From the NCBI RefSeq assembly GCF_023973165.1, contig NZ_CP099547.1, forward strand, positions 930,001-994,000: a stretch of 64,000 bases of DNA. Direction: 5' to 3'. Source of the DNA: Arcanobacterium pinnipediorum. GTDB taxonomy: Bacteria > Actinomycetota > Actinomycetes > Actinomycetales > Actinomycetaceae. The position numbers and the translations under genes were made by a program. The notes under the pieces were generated by a model. It saw only the letters and a program-made list of their open reading frames with translations. It was not told the DNA's origin and searched no databases. Within the stretch, counting starts at the first letter, position 1; the number at the start of each line of letters is the position of its first letter. This document shows positions 1 through 7,776 of this stretch, piece by piece.

Positions 1-1
1 C

Positions 2-412
2 TGGTGGTTTACCCCAGGTGGTGGACGTGAAGGAGATGAAAGTGCCCAACAAGCAGCCATACGGGAGTTACGTGAGGAAACCGGGCTGAGTATCGACGTC
101 GAACGTCTTAGTGGTCCAGTTATCAAACGTTCTGCGCTATTTCGGTTTTTGGCCCAGGTTCGAAAACAAGACGAAGAATTCTTTATCGTGCGACTAAGTG
201 AGGCTGAGGCAAGCTCGCTAGTAGCTAGTGATTCGCGTGGTTGGACCGCGTTAGAGCGCAAAGTGCTTGATGAACAGCGGTGGTGGGATCTCGATGAACT
301 TGAAAAAATCCAGCTTCAGGGGCAGAAAGTGTTTCCCGCTGGCCTCGTTGCGTACGTGCGCCAATGGGAAGAAAAGTGGGATGGAATCTGCCATATCATT
401 GCCGAAGAATAA
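2..412 (+). CDS. Nudix hydrolase, 5'-truncated by the window edge
   Basis: The frame is open from the first bases, so the start lies outside the window. A complete Nudix box (G-x5-E-x7-RE-L-x-EE-x-G-L) is encoded at 20-88, with the metal-binding REL-REE core. Nudix proteins cleave nucleoside diphosphates linked to another group, usually with Mg2+; the substrate cannot be told from this fragment. The C-terminal part keeps a late WWDLDEL segment, common in Nudix proteins of the ADP-sugar or mutator type. The box starts only a few codons into the window, so the missing part is roughly the first 30-50 residues. It precedes yebC by 73 bases in the same direction. The family call is secure; the role is unknown. 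Confidence 0.85.
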   Translation, partial: WWFTPGGGREGDESAQQAAIRELREETGLSIDVERLSGPVIKRSALFRFLAQVRKQDEEFFIVRLSEAEASSLVASDSRGWTALERKVLDEQRWWDLDELEKIQLQGQKVFPAGLVAYVRQWEEKWDGICHIIAEE

Positions 413-445
413 CACTTGAGGTTTTAGCCTGACCAAGAATGGTTG

Positions 446-451
446 TAGAAT
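446..451 (+). promoter_or_regulatory. Candidate -10 box for yebC-ruvCAB
   Basis: TAGAAT lies 35 bases upstream of the yebC GTG, inside the 73-base gap after the Nudix gene. No convincing -35 is present at the usual spacing (TTGAGG at 416-421 is 24 bases away), so this is a weak promoter call. Confidence 0.35.
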
Positions 452-485
452 GCCTAAGTAGATTTCGTAACAGAAGGAGATATCC

Positions 486-1250
486 GTGTCAGGACACTCT
501 AAGTGGGCTACCACGAAGCATAAGAAAGCGGCTATTGATGCCAAGCGCGGTAAATTATTTGCCCGTCTGATTAAGAATATTGAAGTTGCTGCGCGTACCG
601 GCGGCGGCGATCCTGCTGGAAATCCGACTCTTTATGATGCTATCCAAAAAGCTAAGAAGAATTCAGTTCCTGCAGATAATATTGATCGCGCTGTTAAACG
701 TGGCTCTGGTGAAGGCGCTGAGTCGGTTAATTATGAAAATATTATGTATGAGGGCTACGGTTCTAACGGCGTTGCTATCCTCATCGAGTGTTTGACTGAC
801 AACCGTAACCGAGCAGCTTCAGATGTTCGCGTCGCATTGACTCGTAACGGAGGAACGTTAGCTGATCCGGGTTCCGTTTCATATATGTTCTCACGTAAAG
901 GCGTCGTGGAAGTTCCCAACACTGGCGATATTTCCGAAGATGACATTCTCATGGCTGTGTTGGAAGCCGGAGCTGAAGAGGTAACAAACGAAGGCGATAC
1001 GTTCGAAGTTATCAGTGAGCCCAACGACGTCGTCGAAGTTCGTAAGGCACTGCAAGCCGAGGGAATCGATTACAACTCCGCCGAAGTTCAGTTTGTTCCT
1101 TCGATGAAGGTAGAAATCAGCGACGTTGAAACTGCACATAAGCTGATGAAACTTATCGATGCCCTTGACGACGTCGACGATATCCAAAATGTGTACTCAA
1201 ACCTCGATCTTACTCCCGAGGTTGAAGCTGCCCTCGCTGAGGAAGACTAG
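486..1250 (+). CDS. yebC: YebC/PmpR-family protein
   Basis: This is a full-length member of the YebC family (254 residues; family about 240-250). It begins with the hallmark [14 protein letters not shown] segment and carries a central GYGSNG loop and the C-terminal duplex of alpha/beta domains. Family members act as cytoplasmic DNA-binding regulators, and some relieve ribosome stalling on proline-rich stretches; which applies here is not visible. The start is GTG, supported by AGAAGGAG 5 bases upstream. It overlaps ruvC by one base (TAGTG), so the two are probably translationally coupled, as in many actinobacteria where yebC heads ruvCAB. Confidence 0.95.
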   Translation: MSGHSKWATTKHKKAAIDAKRGKLFARLIKNIEVAARTGGGDPAGNPTLYDAIQKAKKNSVPADNIDRAVKRGSGEGAESVNYENIMYEGYGSNGVAILIECLTDNRNRAASDVRVALTRNGGTLADPGSVSYMFSRKGVVEVPNTGDISEDDILMAVLEAGAEEVTNEGDTFEVISEPNDVVEVRKALQAEGIDYNSAEVQFVPSMKVEISDVETAHKLMKLIDALDDVDDIQNVYSNLDLTPEVEAALAEED

Positions 1251-1870
1251 TGCGCATTCTCGGAGTCGATCCGGGACTGACGCGTTGTGGCATCTGCGTC
1301 CTTGATGCCGGCATAGCGCGCAGAATTTCGTTGGTTTCTGTTGGTGTGGCGCGCACTGATCCACAGATGGCGCCGCACCAACGGTTACTGGTTATTTCGC
1401 AAGAAATTGAAGAGACGATTAAACTCCATCGTCCAGATGTTGTGGCAATCGAACGGGTATTTGCCCAAGATAACGTGCGCTCGGTTATGTCCACTGCGCA
1501 AGTTGTTGGTATTGTCTCACTCGCAGCTGCTAAAGCCTCACTACCAGTAGGGATGCATTCTCCTTCTGAAGTTAAAGCAGCAGTAACCGGGCATGGGCGG
1601 GCGCAAAAGATACAGGTGCAAATGATGGTCCAGCGCATCTTAGGCTTAGATAAACTTCCGCGCCCCAAGGACGCCGCCGATGCGATAGCCGTGGCGATAT
1701 GTCACGCTTGGCGCGGGGGAGCCCAAGCAATGGTTGATGTTGACCGCTCCCAGCATGGTGGTGCAGGAATGCTGCCGCGTGCCGAGGGCGCAGACTTAAC
1801 ACCTGCCCAAAAAGCATGGGCGAGTGCTGAGCGAATGTCGCGTCGTCATGGCGCAGTCAAGCCTTCGTGA
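1250..1870 (+). CDS. ruvC: Holliday junction endonuclease RuvC
   Basis: RuvC resolves Holliday junctions together with the RuvAB branch-migration motor. The four catalytic acids of the family are in place: D7 in GVDPG, E68 in AIERVF, and D141 and D144 in PKDAADA. At 206 residues it is longer than the 173-residue E. coli enzyme because of a C-terminal tail of about 35-40 residues after the catalytic core, common in actinobacterial members. The GTG start overlaps the yebC stop by one base. ruvA begins 37 bases downstream. Regulation by DNA damage is usual for ruv operons, but no LexA-type box was recognised upstream. Confidence 0.96.
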   Translation: MRILGVDPGLTRCGICVLDAGIARRISLVSVGVARTDPQMAPHQRLLVISQEIEETIKLHRPDVVAIERVFAQDNVRSVMSTAQVVGIVSLAAAKASLPVGMHSPSEVKAAVTGHGRAQKIQVQMMVQRILGLDKLPRPKDAADAIAVAICHAWRGGAQAMVDVDRSQHGGAGMLPRAEGADLTPAQKAWASAERMSRRHGAVKPS

Positions 1871-1907
1871 TAAACTCAATCAAACATATGTTCGAAGGAG
1901 TGGTGTA

Positions 1908-2507
1908 GTGATTGCTAGTGTGCGCGGGGACGTCGTAGAGATCGGCACCTCGGCTGCCGTTATCGACGTCGGGGGGATAGGAGTAGAGGTACTTGCTACT
2001 CCTAAGACGCTTTCGACGTTGCGGCTAGGTAGCGAGGCACGGATAGCGACGACGCTCATTGTTCGTGAAGATTCGTTAACGCTTTACGGCTTTGGTGATT
2101 CAGATGAGCGCGATGTATTCAACATCATCACTGGGGTGAGCGGAATTGGTCCGCGCACTGCGCTTGCAGTGTTAGCAACTTTAACTCCTGATCAATTGCG
2201 TGAAGCGGTGGCGACGAAAAATGAAGCTGCGCTCACACGTGTTTCGGGGATAGGGAAAAAAGGTGCTCAGCGCATGATCTTAGAGCTGGGCAACAAACTT
2301 GGTCCGGCCCGCCACAGTTCTCCAGTAGTTGGCGCAGAGGGGCAAAGCGCTGCTACCAATGCCGATGTGTTGCAGGGGCTTGTGAATTTGGGGTGGAGCG
2401 AGCGCGAAGCAAGCCCTGCGATAGCTGAAGCTATGGAAGCTGAACCTGAGGCGTCAGTAGCGCAACTGTTGCGCCGTTCGCTACAGATTCTTGGAGCTCG
2501 GAGATAA
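1908..2507 (+). CDS. ruvA: Holliday junction DNA-binding subunit RuvA
   Basis: RuvA forms the tetramer that holds the four-way junction for RuvB. The N-terminal OB fold begins IASVRGDVVEI. Two helix-hairpin-helix motifs follow (GVSGIGPRTA and RVSGIGKKGAQRM), then a C-terminal domain that binds RuvB. The reading frame is open back to 1824, but GTG at 1908 is preferred: GAAGGAG sits at 1894-1900, seven bases upstream, and the protein then begins like other RuvA proteins, giving 199 residues. The gene is followed by ruvB after 3 bases. Confidence 0.95.
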   Translation: MIASVRGDVVEIGTSAAVIDVGGIGVEVLATPKTLSTLRLGSEARIATTLIVREDSLTLYGFGDSDERDVFNIITGVSGIGPRTALAVLATLTPDQLREAVATKNEAALTRVSGIGKKGAQRMILELGNKLGPARHSSPVVGAEGQSAATNADVLQGLVNLGWSEREASPAIAEAMEAEPEASVAQLLRRSLQILGARR

Positions 2508-2510
2508 CCC

Positions 2511-3527
2511 ATGGAGTGGAATGACATCACAACCGGTCAAGCCTCAGATACGGAGCGTGCTCAAGAAGCTGCGCTTCGCCCGAAACGACTTGAAGAATTT
2601 GTAGGCCAGCATGTGGTGCGCGAACAGTTATCGCTCGTTCTTGATGCTGCCATCGCGCGAGGTAAGGCCCCAGACCATGTTTTGCTCTCTGGTCCGCCCG
2701 GATTAGGTAAGACGACCTTGGCTATGATTATCGCTGCTGAGGTAGGCGGTGCGCTTCGGCTAACGTCTGGCCCGGCGATTCAACACCCGGGCGACTTAGC
2801 TGCATTGTTGTCATCATTGCAGGAAAATGATGTCTTATTTATTGATGAAATTCATCGGTTAGCACGCACAGCTGAGGAGATGCTTTATCTGGCGATGGAA
2901 GATTTCCGAGTTGACGTTATGGTTGGAAAAGGTCCTGGTGCGACCTCTATTCCGTTGGCGCTGCCACCTTTTACTGTTGTTGGTGCAACCACTCGCGCAG
3001 GCATGCTTCCAGCTCCACTTCGAGATCGGTTCGGTTTTACTGCATACCTTGACTACTACACCGATCAGGAATTAGCAACGATTGTTGAACGCAATGCCCG
3101 CAAACTCAACGCGGAACTTTCTGGCCAAGCCGCTCAAGAAATAGCCTCGCGTTCTCGTGGTACGCCGCGTATCGCCAACCGTCTACTGCGACGAGTCCAA
3201 GATTGGGCTCAAGTTCGCGGTGATGGCAAGCTCGACGTTGCTGCTGCTCAGGCAGCACTTGAAGTTTTCGAGGTGGATTTGCGCGGTTTAGATCGACTTG
3301 ACAGAGCTGTTCTTGACTCATTGTGCCGGCGGTTTAATGGCGGACCAGTAGGTTTGACTACGCTGGCGGTTTCAGTTGGTGAAGAGCCAGAAACGATCGA
3401 AACAGTTGCTGAACCGTATCTTATGCGCCAAGGCTTTATTTCCAAAACTCCGCGAGGGCGTATTGCTACCCAGTTAGCGTGGCGACACTTAGGAATAACC
3501 CCACCAACCGATACCCTTTTCTCGTAA
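2511..3527 (+). CDS. ruvB: Holliday junction branch-migration ATPase RuvB
   Basis: This AAA+ hexameric motor drives branch migration with RuvA. It has Walker A GPPGLGKT at residues 61-68, Walker B LFIDEIHR at about 109-116, the sensor-1 VGATTRAG segment, an arginine finger in LRDRFGF, and a C-terminal winged helix. Its 338 residues match the family. The ATG lies 3 bases after the ruvA stop, so ruvCAB is one unit. No clear terminator follows; the next 130 bases hold the yajC promoter. Confidence 0.97.
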   Translation: MEWNDITTGQASDTERAQEAALRPKRLEEFVGQHVVREQLSLVLDAAIARGKAPDHVLLSGPPGLGKTTLAMIIAAEVGGALRLTSGPAIQHPGDLAALLSSLQENDVLFIDEIHRLARTAEEMLYLAMEDFRVDVMVGKGPGATSIPLALPPFTVVGATTRAGMLPAPLRDRFGFTAYLDYYTDQELATIVERNARKLNAELSGQAAQEIASRSRGTPRIANRLLRRVQDWAQVRGDGKLDVAAAQAALEVFEVDLRGLDRLDRAVLDSLCRRFNGGPVGLTTLAVSVGEEPETIETVAEPYLMRQGFISKTPRGRIATQLAWRHLGITPPTDTLFS

Positions 3528-3645
3528 GTAGCATGTTTTTCGTAACTAGGCTAACCATGATCTTAGCTGGGTGTTTGACGCATACGAAATAGTGTGGTGT
3601 TGTACCAAAAGACGATGCTATCTACGTTTGGTGTAGTCAAGGGAG

Positions 3646-3651
3646 TACAAT
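3646..3651 (+). promoter_or_regulatory. Candidate -10 box for the yajC-secDF operon
   Basis: TACAAT matches the -10 consensus and would start transcription near 3658. A TTTGGT at 3627-3632 is too close for a standard -35. The gap 3528-3645 shows no other clear element. Confidence 0.4.
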
Positions 3652-3693
3652 GTCTTTTGTTTGGTCTCCACTACGAAACGAGTACAGCATTTT

Positions 3694-4074
3694 ATGGAAT
3701 ACCTAATCGTAATAATTGTCTTGCTAGCCTTTTTGTTATTCACTTCTCGGTCGGCGCGTAAGGCACAGCAAAAACAGCGCGACCAACGCGAGCAAGCGAT
3801 TGTTGTTGGCAATAATGTTGTGACCTCCTCTGGCTTCTTTGGGCGGATCGTCGATGTCGATGGAGATGCAGTTACATTGGAATCTCCTTCCGGTGATGAA
3901 ACTGTATGGATGCGCTCGGCAATTATGTCGCAGATGGATATACCACTGGCTATAACAGATGAAGATGAAACGTATAGCAACGATTCGCAACTCTCTGATA
4001 ACGCTTTAGCTGAAGAACCGTTAGCAGATGACGAGACAGAGTCGGATGATAAGCAAGGGTCGGCGTGGAAGTAG
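3694..4074 (+). CDS. yajC: Preprotein translocase subunit YajC
   Basis: YajC is a small inner-membrane partner of SecDF. The protein starts with one hydrophobic helix (residues about 3-17, YLIVIIVLLAFLLFT), then a basic SARKAQQKQRDQREQ stretch and the conserved VGNNVVTSSGFFGRIVDVDG domain, ending in an acidic tail. The start is uncertain. ATG 3694 gives the usual short N-terminus but has only a weak SD. TTG 3661 in the same frame would add 11 residues and lies 3 bases downstream of the transcription start predicted from the TACAAT box. It is followed by secD after 36 bases; yajC-secD-secF-apt is a standard actinobacterial order. Confidence 0.9.
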   Translation: MEYLIVIIVLLAFLLFTSRSARKAQQKQRDQREQAIVVGNNVVTSSGFFGRIVDVDGDAVTLESPSGDETVWMRSAIMSQMDIPLAITDEDETYSNDSQLSDNALAEEPLADDETESDDKQGSAWK

Positions 4075-4110
4075 ATTCCACCTCCCTTAAAACTATCAAG
4101 GAGAAGACGC

Positions 4111-5967
4111 GTGCAAAATTCACGTGAGGAACGAAAGAAAGAAAGCAAGCCTATTGGTCGGCTCATCACTCTTGGTGTGTTGATTGTAGCGCTTTTTGCT
4201 ACCTTGAGTTTTGGCACCATAACTGGTGAAAAAAATCGATTTTTACCGCAATTAGCTCTGGATTTAGAGGGTGGAACTCAAATCATTCTCACTCCTTTGA
4301 CTACCGATGGATCAGAAGTAACTGACGAAGATGTCAAGCAAGCAATTGAAATCATCCGTCAACGTGTTGATGCTTCTGGCGTTGCAGAAGCAGAAATTAC
4401 GGCACAAGGTGGATCAAATATCATTGTTGCGCTACCAGGTCAGCCAGATAAGGCCACTCTTGATCTAGTTCGTACATCTGCGGTTTTACGCATGCGACCG
4501 GTACTGTCTTATGCAGATCCAAATCCGATTACAAAAGAAGATCTAGTTGCTCGCCTCGGGGATAAAGCAGCAGGTTTAGATCCGCAAACAATGACTGATG
4601 ATCAATACGCAGCAGCAGTCATGACCTTGGCTGATAGTGATGGTGATGGAAAACTTTCCGATACTCCGATTACTACTCCTGCTAATGCCTCCGATCCTTC
4701 ATGGATCAGCGAGCAAATTATTTACGACTCGTTGACGTTACAATGCGGTTCTAAAGATCAAGCAATTGCAGCAAATGGTGATGATCCTGCTAAAGCAATG
4801 GTTTCGTGTGAGGCTGAACGCGGCATCAAACTTATTCTTGGACCAGCAGAACTTGAAGGGTCGACGATTGCATCGGCTAGTTCTGGACCATCGGTTAATC
4901 AGCAAGGACAACCAGATGGTGGGTTTGCGGTCCATATGAATTTCGATTCTGAAGGTTCAGCTAAGTTTGCTGAAGTTACTGGACGTATCTCTAAACTTCC
5001 CTCACCACAAAATCAATTTGCTATTGTGCTCGATGGTCAAACAGTCTCCGCACCAAAAACTGATAATGCTATCACCGGTGGCCAAGCTCAAATCACCGGT
5101 TCTTTCAAGGCCAAAGAAGCTGCGGCTTTAGCTAATCAGTTAAACTTCGGTTCACTACCGCTTTTCTTTGAAGTTCAATCCGAAGAACAAATTTCGGCAA
5201 CACTGGGTGCAGAACAACTTCAATCAGGTCTGATTGCCGGTTTGTTCGGAATTCTTTTCATCGTTTTATATATGCTGTGGCAATACCATGCCTTGGGCGC
5301 AATCGCGATCGCATCGATTGTCGTGTCTACTGGATTGTCCTTCTTCGTTATTTCCTTCCTCTCGTGGACGATGGGTTACCGACTATCAATGGCGGGCGTA
5401 CTAGGAATTATTATTTCCGTAGGCGTGACCGCAGATTCGTTCATTGTCTACTTTGAACGCATACGTGATGAGATCCGTGACGGCCTGACAATCCGTGGCG
5501 GCATTGAACACGGATGGGAACGCGCACGGCGAACCATCATCATCTCTGACATTGTGAATTTAGTGGCCGCATCGGTTCTCTTCATTCTCACAGTGGGCTC
5601 GGTGCGTGGTTTTGCTTTCACACTTGGCATTACCACCGTTCTCGATTTGATCGTCGTTATGATGTTTACGTACCCAGTCATGCACTATCTGGGCAAGACT
5701 ACCTATTTTGGCGATGGTAAGCGTGGCTCTGGGCTTGATGCACTCAAACTTGAACGTGCACCTATATATCGCGGTCGCGGCTACAGTGAGCCCCAACCAG
5801 AAAAGAAAACCCGGAAGGTACGTGCCGTCTTGGCTAATGGCGAAGAAACTGAGCTCAATGATTATGAGTACCCCGATGAAAGATTTGTTCAACATCAGGA
5901 AACTCTTGCTCAGCGTCGTGCACGTGAGCGCCGTGAGCGCAAGGCAGCACAGAAAGGGGAGAACTGA
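4111..5967 (+). CDS. secD: Protein translocase subunit SecD
   Basis: SecD is an RND-like membrane protein that with SecF uses the proton gradient to pull secreted proteins out of the SecYEG channel. It has an N-terminal helix near residues 18-37, the conserved LDLEGGTQI motif, a large extracytoplasmic P1 region with an insertion (about residues 150-250), and a C-terminal five-helix bundle from about residue 370 with GVTADSFIVYFERIRDE. A cytoplasmic basic tail ends RARERRERKAAQ. The GTG start has AGGAGAAG 5 bases upstream. At 618 residues it is typical for actinobacteria. It overlaps secF by one base. Confidence 0.96.
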   Translation: MQNSREERKKESKPIGRLITLGVLIVALFATLSFGTITGEKNRFLPQLALDLEGGTQIILTPLTTDGSEVTDEDVKQAIEIIRQRVDASGVAEAEITAQGGSNIIVALPGQPDKATLDLVRTSAVLRMRPVLSYADPNPITKEDLVARLGDKAAGLDPQTMTDDQYAAAVMTLADSDGDGKLSDTPITTPANASDPSWISEQIIYDSLTLQCGSKDQAIAANGDDPAKAMVSCEAERGIKLILGPAELEGSTIASASSGPSVNQQGQPDGGFAVHMNFDSEGSAKFAEVTGRISKLPSPQNQFAIVLDGQTVSAPKTDNAITGGQAQITGSFKAKEAAALANQLNFGSLPLFFEVQSEEQISATLGAEQLQSGLIAGLFGILFIVLYMLWQYHALGAIAIASIVVSTGLSFFVISFLSWTMGYRLSMAGVLGIIISVGVTADSFIVYFERIRDEIRDGLTIRGGIEHGWERARRTIIISDIVNLVAASVLFILTVGSVRGFAFTLGITTVLDLIVVMMFTYPVMHYLGKTTYFGDGKRGSGLDALKLERAPIYRGRGYSEPQPEKKTRKVRAVLANGEETELNDYEYPDERFVQHQETLAQRRARERRERKAAQKGEN

Positions 5968-7064
5968 TGTTATCGATGTATAAGATCGGAAATGATTTAT
6001 ACACTGGGCGTTCTTCTGTCAATATCATTGGTCGTCGTAAGATTTGGTTAGTGTTTGCACTGGTTTTGATGGTGTTATCACTATTGGCTTTTGCCATTAA
6101 GTCGCCAAATACTGGTATTGAATTCCGAGGCGGATCGCAATTTACAGTTTCAGGAACCACTAACGCATCGCATCAGCCAGCATACGATGTGATCAAAAAG
6201 GTTGGGCAAGATGATGCCCCGCGCGTTGCTAACCTGGGCTCGTCATCAATCCGAGTCCAAACAGCTAAACTTGACGATCAGCAAACTCAAGAAGTTCGTG
6301 ACGCGTTAGCTAGTGCCTATGGCGTCCAGCCAGCCGATGTCACCTCGACATTCGTTGGACCATCGTGGGGCGCAGATATTTTATCCAAAGCAATTCGCGC
6401 AATGATCATCTTTATGGTTTTGATATCTCTAGTGCTTACCGTGTATTTCCGATCATGGACTATTGCGGTAGGTGCTAACGGTGCACTAGTCCACGACTTC
6501 ATTATCACCTTGGGTGTGTATTGGTGGGCTGGTTTTGAAATTACTCCAGCTACCGTTATCGGATTGTTGACCATCATGGGATATTCACTATACGACACAG
6601 TCGTGGTATTCGATAAGGTGCGTGAGAATACTGAAAACGTGACCTCACAATATCGCTACACGTATGAGGAAACCGCAAACCAGGCTATGAACCAAAGCCT
6701 TATTCGCTCGCTGAATACCTCAATTACTGGTCTGCTTCCCGTAACGGCGATCTTGTTCATTGGTGTATATATTCTTGGTGCAGATACCTTGCGTGATCTT
6801 GCGCTCGTGATGTTTGTTGGTATGTTGCTCTCAACGCTGTCATCGCTGATTATTGCTGCTCCGTTAGCTGTCTTCCTTGCAATGCGTAATCCGAAGATTC
6901 GCGAACATACCGCAGAAGTTCTTGCACGACGTAGCGAATCATCTGAGCCAGCTGAGCAAGTTGAACCAGACCACGCTACACTTGGTTCCGTAGAAGTCAT
7001 CGCCGGTGGTCATCAAGGACACCGCGCACAGCCAAAACGTCAGAAAAAGAGGAAGAAACGTTGA
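5967..7064 (+). CDS. secF: Protein translocase subunit SecF
   Basis: SecF pairs with SecD in the export motor. It shows the N-terminal membrane helix (about residues 27-46), the GIEFRGGSQF motif that opens the periplasmic domain, and a C-terminal helix bundle with ITIMGYSLYDTVVVFDKVREN-like signatures (MGYSLYDTVVVFDKVREN) that are diagnostic for SecF. The tail is strongly basic (KRQKKRKKR). The ATG overlaps the secD stop (TGATG), with GGGGAG just upstream. It overlaps the apt start by 4 bases, so all four genes are coupled. Confidence 0.96.
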   Translation: MLSMYKIGNDLYTGRSSVNIIGRRKIWLVFALVLMVLSLLAFAIKSPNTGIEFRGGSQFTVSGTTNASHQPAYDVIKKVGQDDAPRVANLGSSSIRVQTAKLDDQQTQEVRDALASAYGVQPADVTSTFVGPSWGADILSKAIRAMIIFMVLISLVLTVYFRSWTIAVGANGALVHDFIITLGVYWWAGFEITPATVIGLLTIMGYSLYDTVVVFDKVRENTENVTSQYRYTYEETANQAMNQSLIRSLNTSITGLLPVTAILFIGVYILGADTLRDLALVMFVGMLLSTLSSLIIAAPLAVFLAMRNPKIREHTAEVLARRSESSEPAEQVEPDHATLGSVEVIAGGHQGHRAQPKRQKKRKKR

Positions 7065-7609
7065 GTACTGAAAATATTTTTCCACAGGACGTTGTTGAGC
7101 TCGTCCGATCACACGTACGCGAAGTTCAAGATTTCCCGGCTCGTGGTGTGCTATTTCGCGATATCACCCCACTGATTGCCGATCCACAAGGTTTTTCAGC
7201 ACTCATCGAGATGATTGCAGAGAAATACCGGGGCAAAGTAGATGCTGTTGCAGGCCTGGAATCGCGAGGATTCATTTTAGCTGCACCGCTAGCTGTTGCA
7301 CTTGGAGTAGGAATGCTAACAGTTCGCAAAGCCGGACGGCTACCTGGTCCAGTGGTCGGTATTGACTATGACCTTGAATATGGTTCAGCTCGTATGGAAC
7401 TACAACCATTCACCGTTCAAGATGGTCAACGTGTTCTAGTTCTCGACGACGTCTTGGCTACCGGTGGCACTGCTGGTGCGGCATGTGATCTCATTCGACA
7501 AGCTGGTGGTGACCCAGTAGGACTGTGCGTACTTATCGAATTAACCGGATTCAATGGCCGTGAATATCTCGGTTCTGACATCGCAGTTGATTCGGTTCTT
7601 AAATACTGA
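7061..7609 (+). CDS. apt: Adenine phosphoribosyltransferase
   Basis: Apt salvages adenine: adenine plus PRPP gives AMP and pyrophosphate. The PRPP-binding loop VLVLDDVLATGGTA is present, as are the AGLESRGFI segment and the KAGRLPG flexible loop typical of Apt. At 182 residues it matches the family. The start is TTG, overlapping the secF stop (TTGA), with AGAGGAAG upstream. Apt lies between secF and rel in many actinobacteria, which links purine salvage to the (p)ppGpp enzyme locus. Confidence 0.95.
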   Translation: MSTENIFPQDVVELVRSHVREVQDFPARGVLFRDITPLIADPQGFSALIEMIAEKYRGKVDAVAGLESRGFILAAPLAVALGVGMLTVRKAGRLPGPVVGIDYDLEYGSARMELQPFTVQDGQRVLVLDDVLATGGTAGAACDLIRQAGGDPVGLCVLIELTGFNGREYLGSDIAVDSVLKY

Positions 7610-7624
7610 TCGTGTGTGATCATG

Positions 7625-7650
7625 ACAGCTCACGTTAGACCGTGAGCTGT
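7625..7650. terminator. Hairpin downstream of apt
   Basis: A perfect 10-bp stem (ACAGCTCACG against CGTGAGCTGT) with a 6-base loop begins 15 bases after the apt stop. No U-run follows on either strand, so it may act with the larger hairpin at 7670-7712. Confidence 0.5.
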
Positions 7651-7669
7651 TGATCTCTAGCGTTACCAT

Positions 7670-7712
7670 GATACGTAGATACGAGGCAGGTTATGCCTCG
7701 TATCTACGTATC
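7670..7712. terminator. Long perfect hairpin between apt and rel
   Basis: A perfect 19-bp inverted repeat (7670-7688 and 7694-7712, 5-base loop GGTTA) is followed by a T-rich TTAATT. It can serve as the end of the yajC-secDF-apt transcript. It lies immediately upstream of the rel promoter, so it could also bind a regulator as DNA. Confidence 0.6.
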
Positions 7713-7716
7713 TTAA

Positions 7717-7747
7717 TTGCAAGATATTACGGGTAATGCGCTAGAAT
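7717..7747 (+). promoter_or_regulatory. Candidate rel promoter with 10-base direct repeats
   Basis: TTGCAA (7717-7722) and TAGAAT (7742-7747) are 19 bases apart, giving a start near 7754. The decamer AAGATATTAC occurs twice, at 7721-7730 and 7748-7757, flanking the -10 box, and looks like a repeated binding site. Confidence 0.45.
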
Positions 7748-7776
7748 AAGATATTACATGGTTTAGGAGGTTCGAG

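Noticed and set aside
1..485. LexA/SOS box before yebC-ruvCAB
   Set aside because: No TCGAAC-N4-GTTCGA-like sequence was found upstream.
1210..1668. 152-codon minus-strand frame opposite ruvC
   Set aside because: It mirrors the conserved RuvC coding sequence, resembles no family and has no SD.
3650..3706. Short upstream frame (18 codons from ATG 3650) overlapping the yajC start, possible leader peptide
   Set aside because: Its ATG lies within the TACAAT -10 box, so a message starting near 3658 would not contain it.
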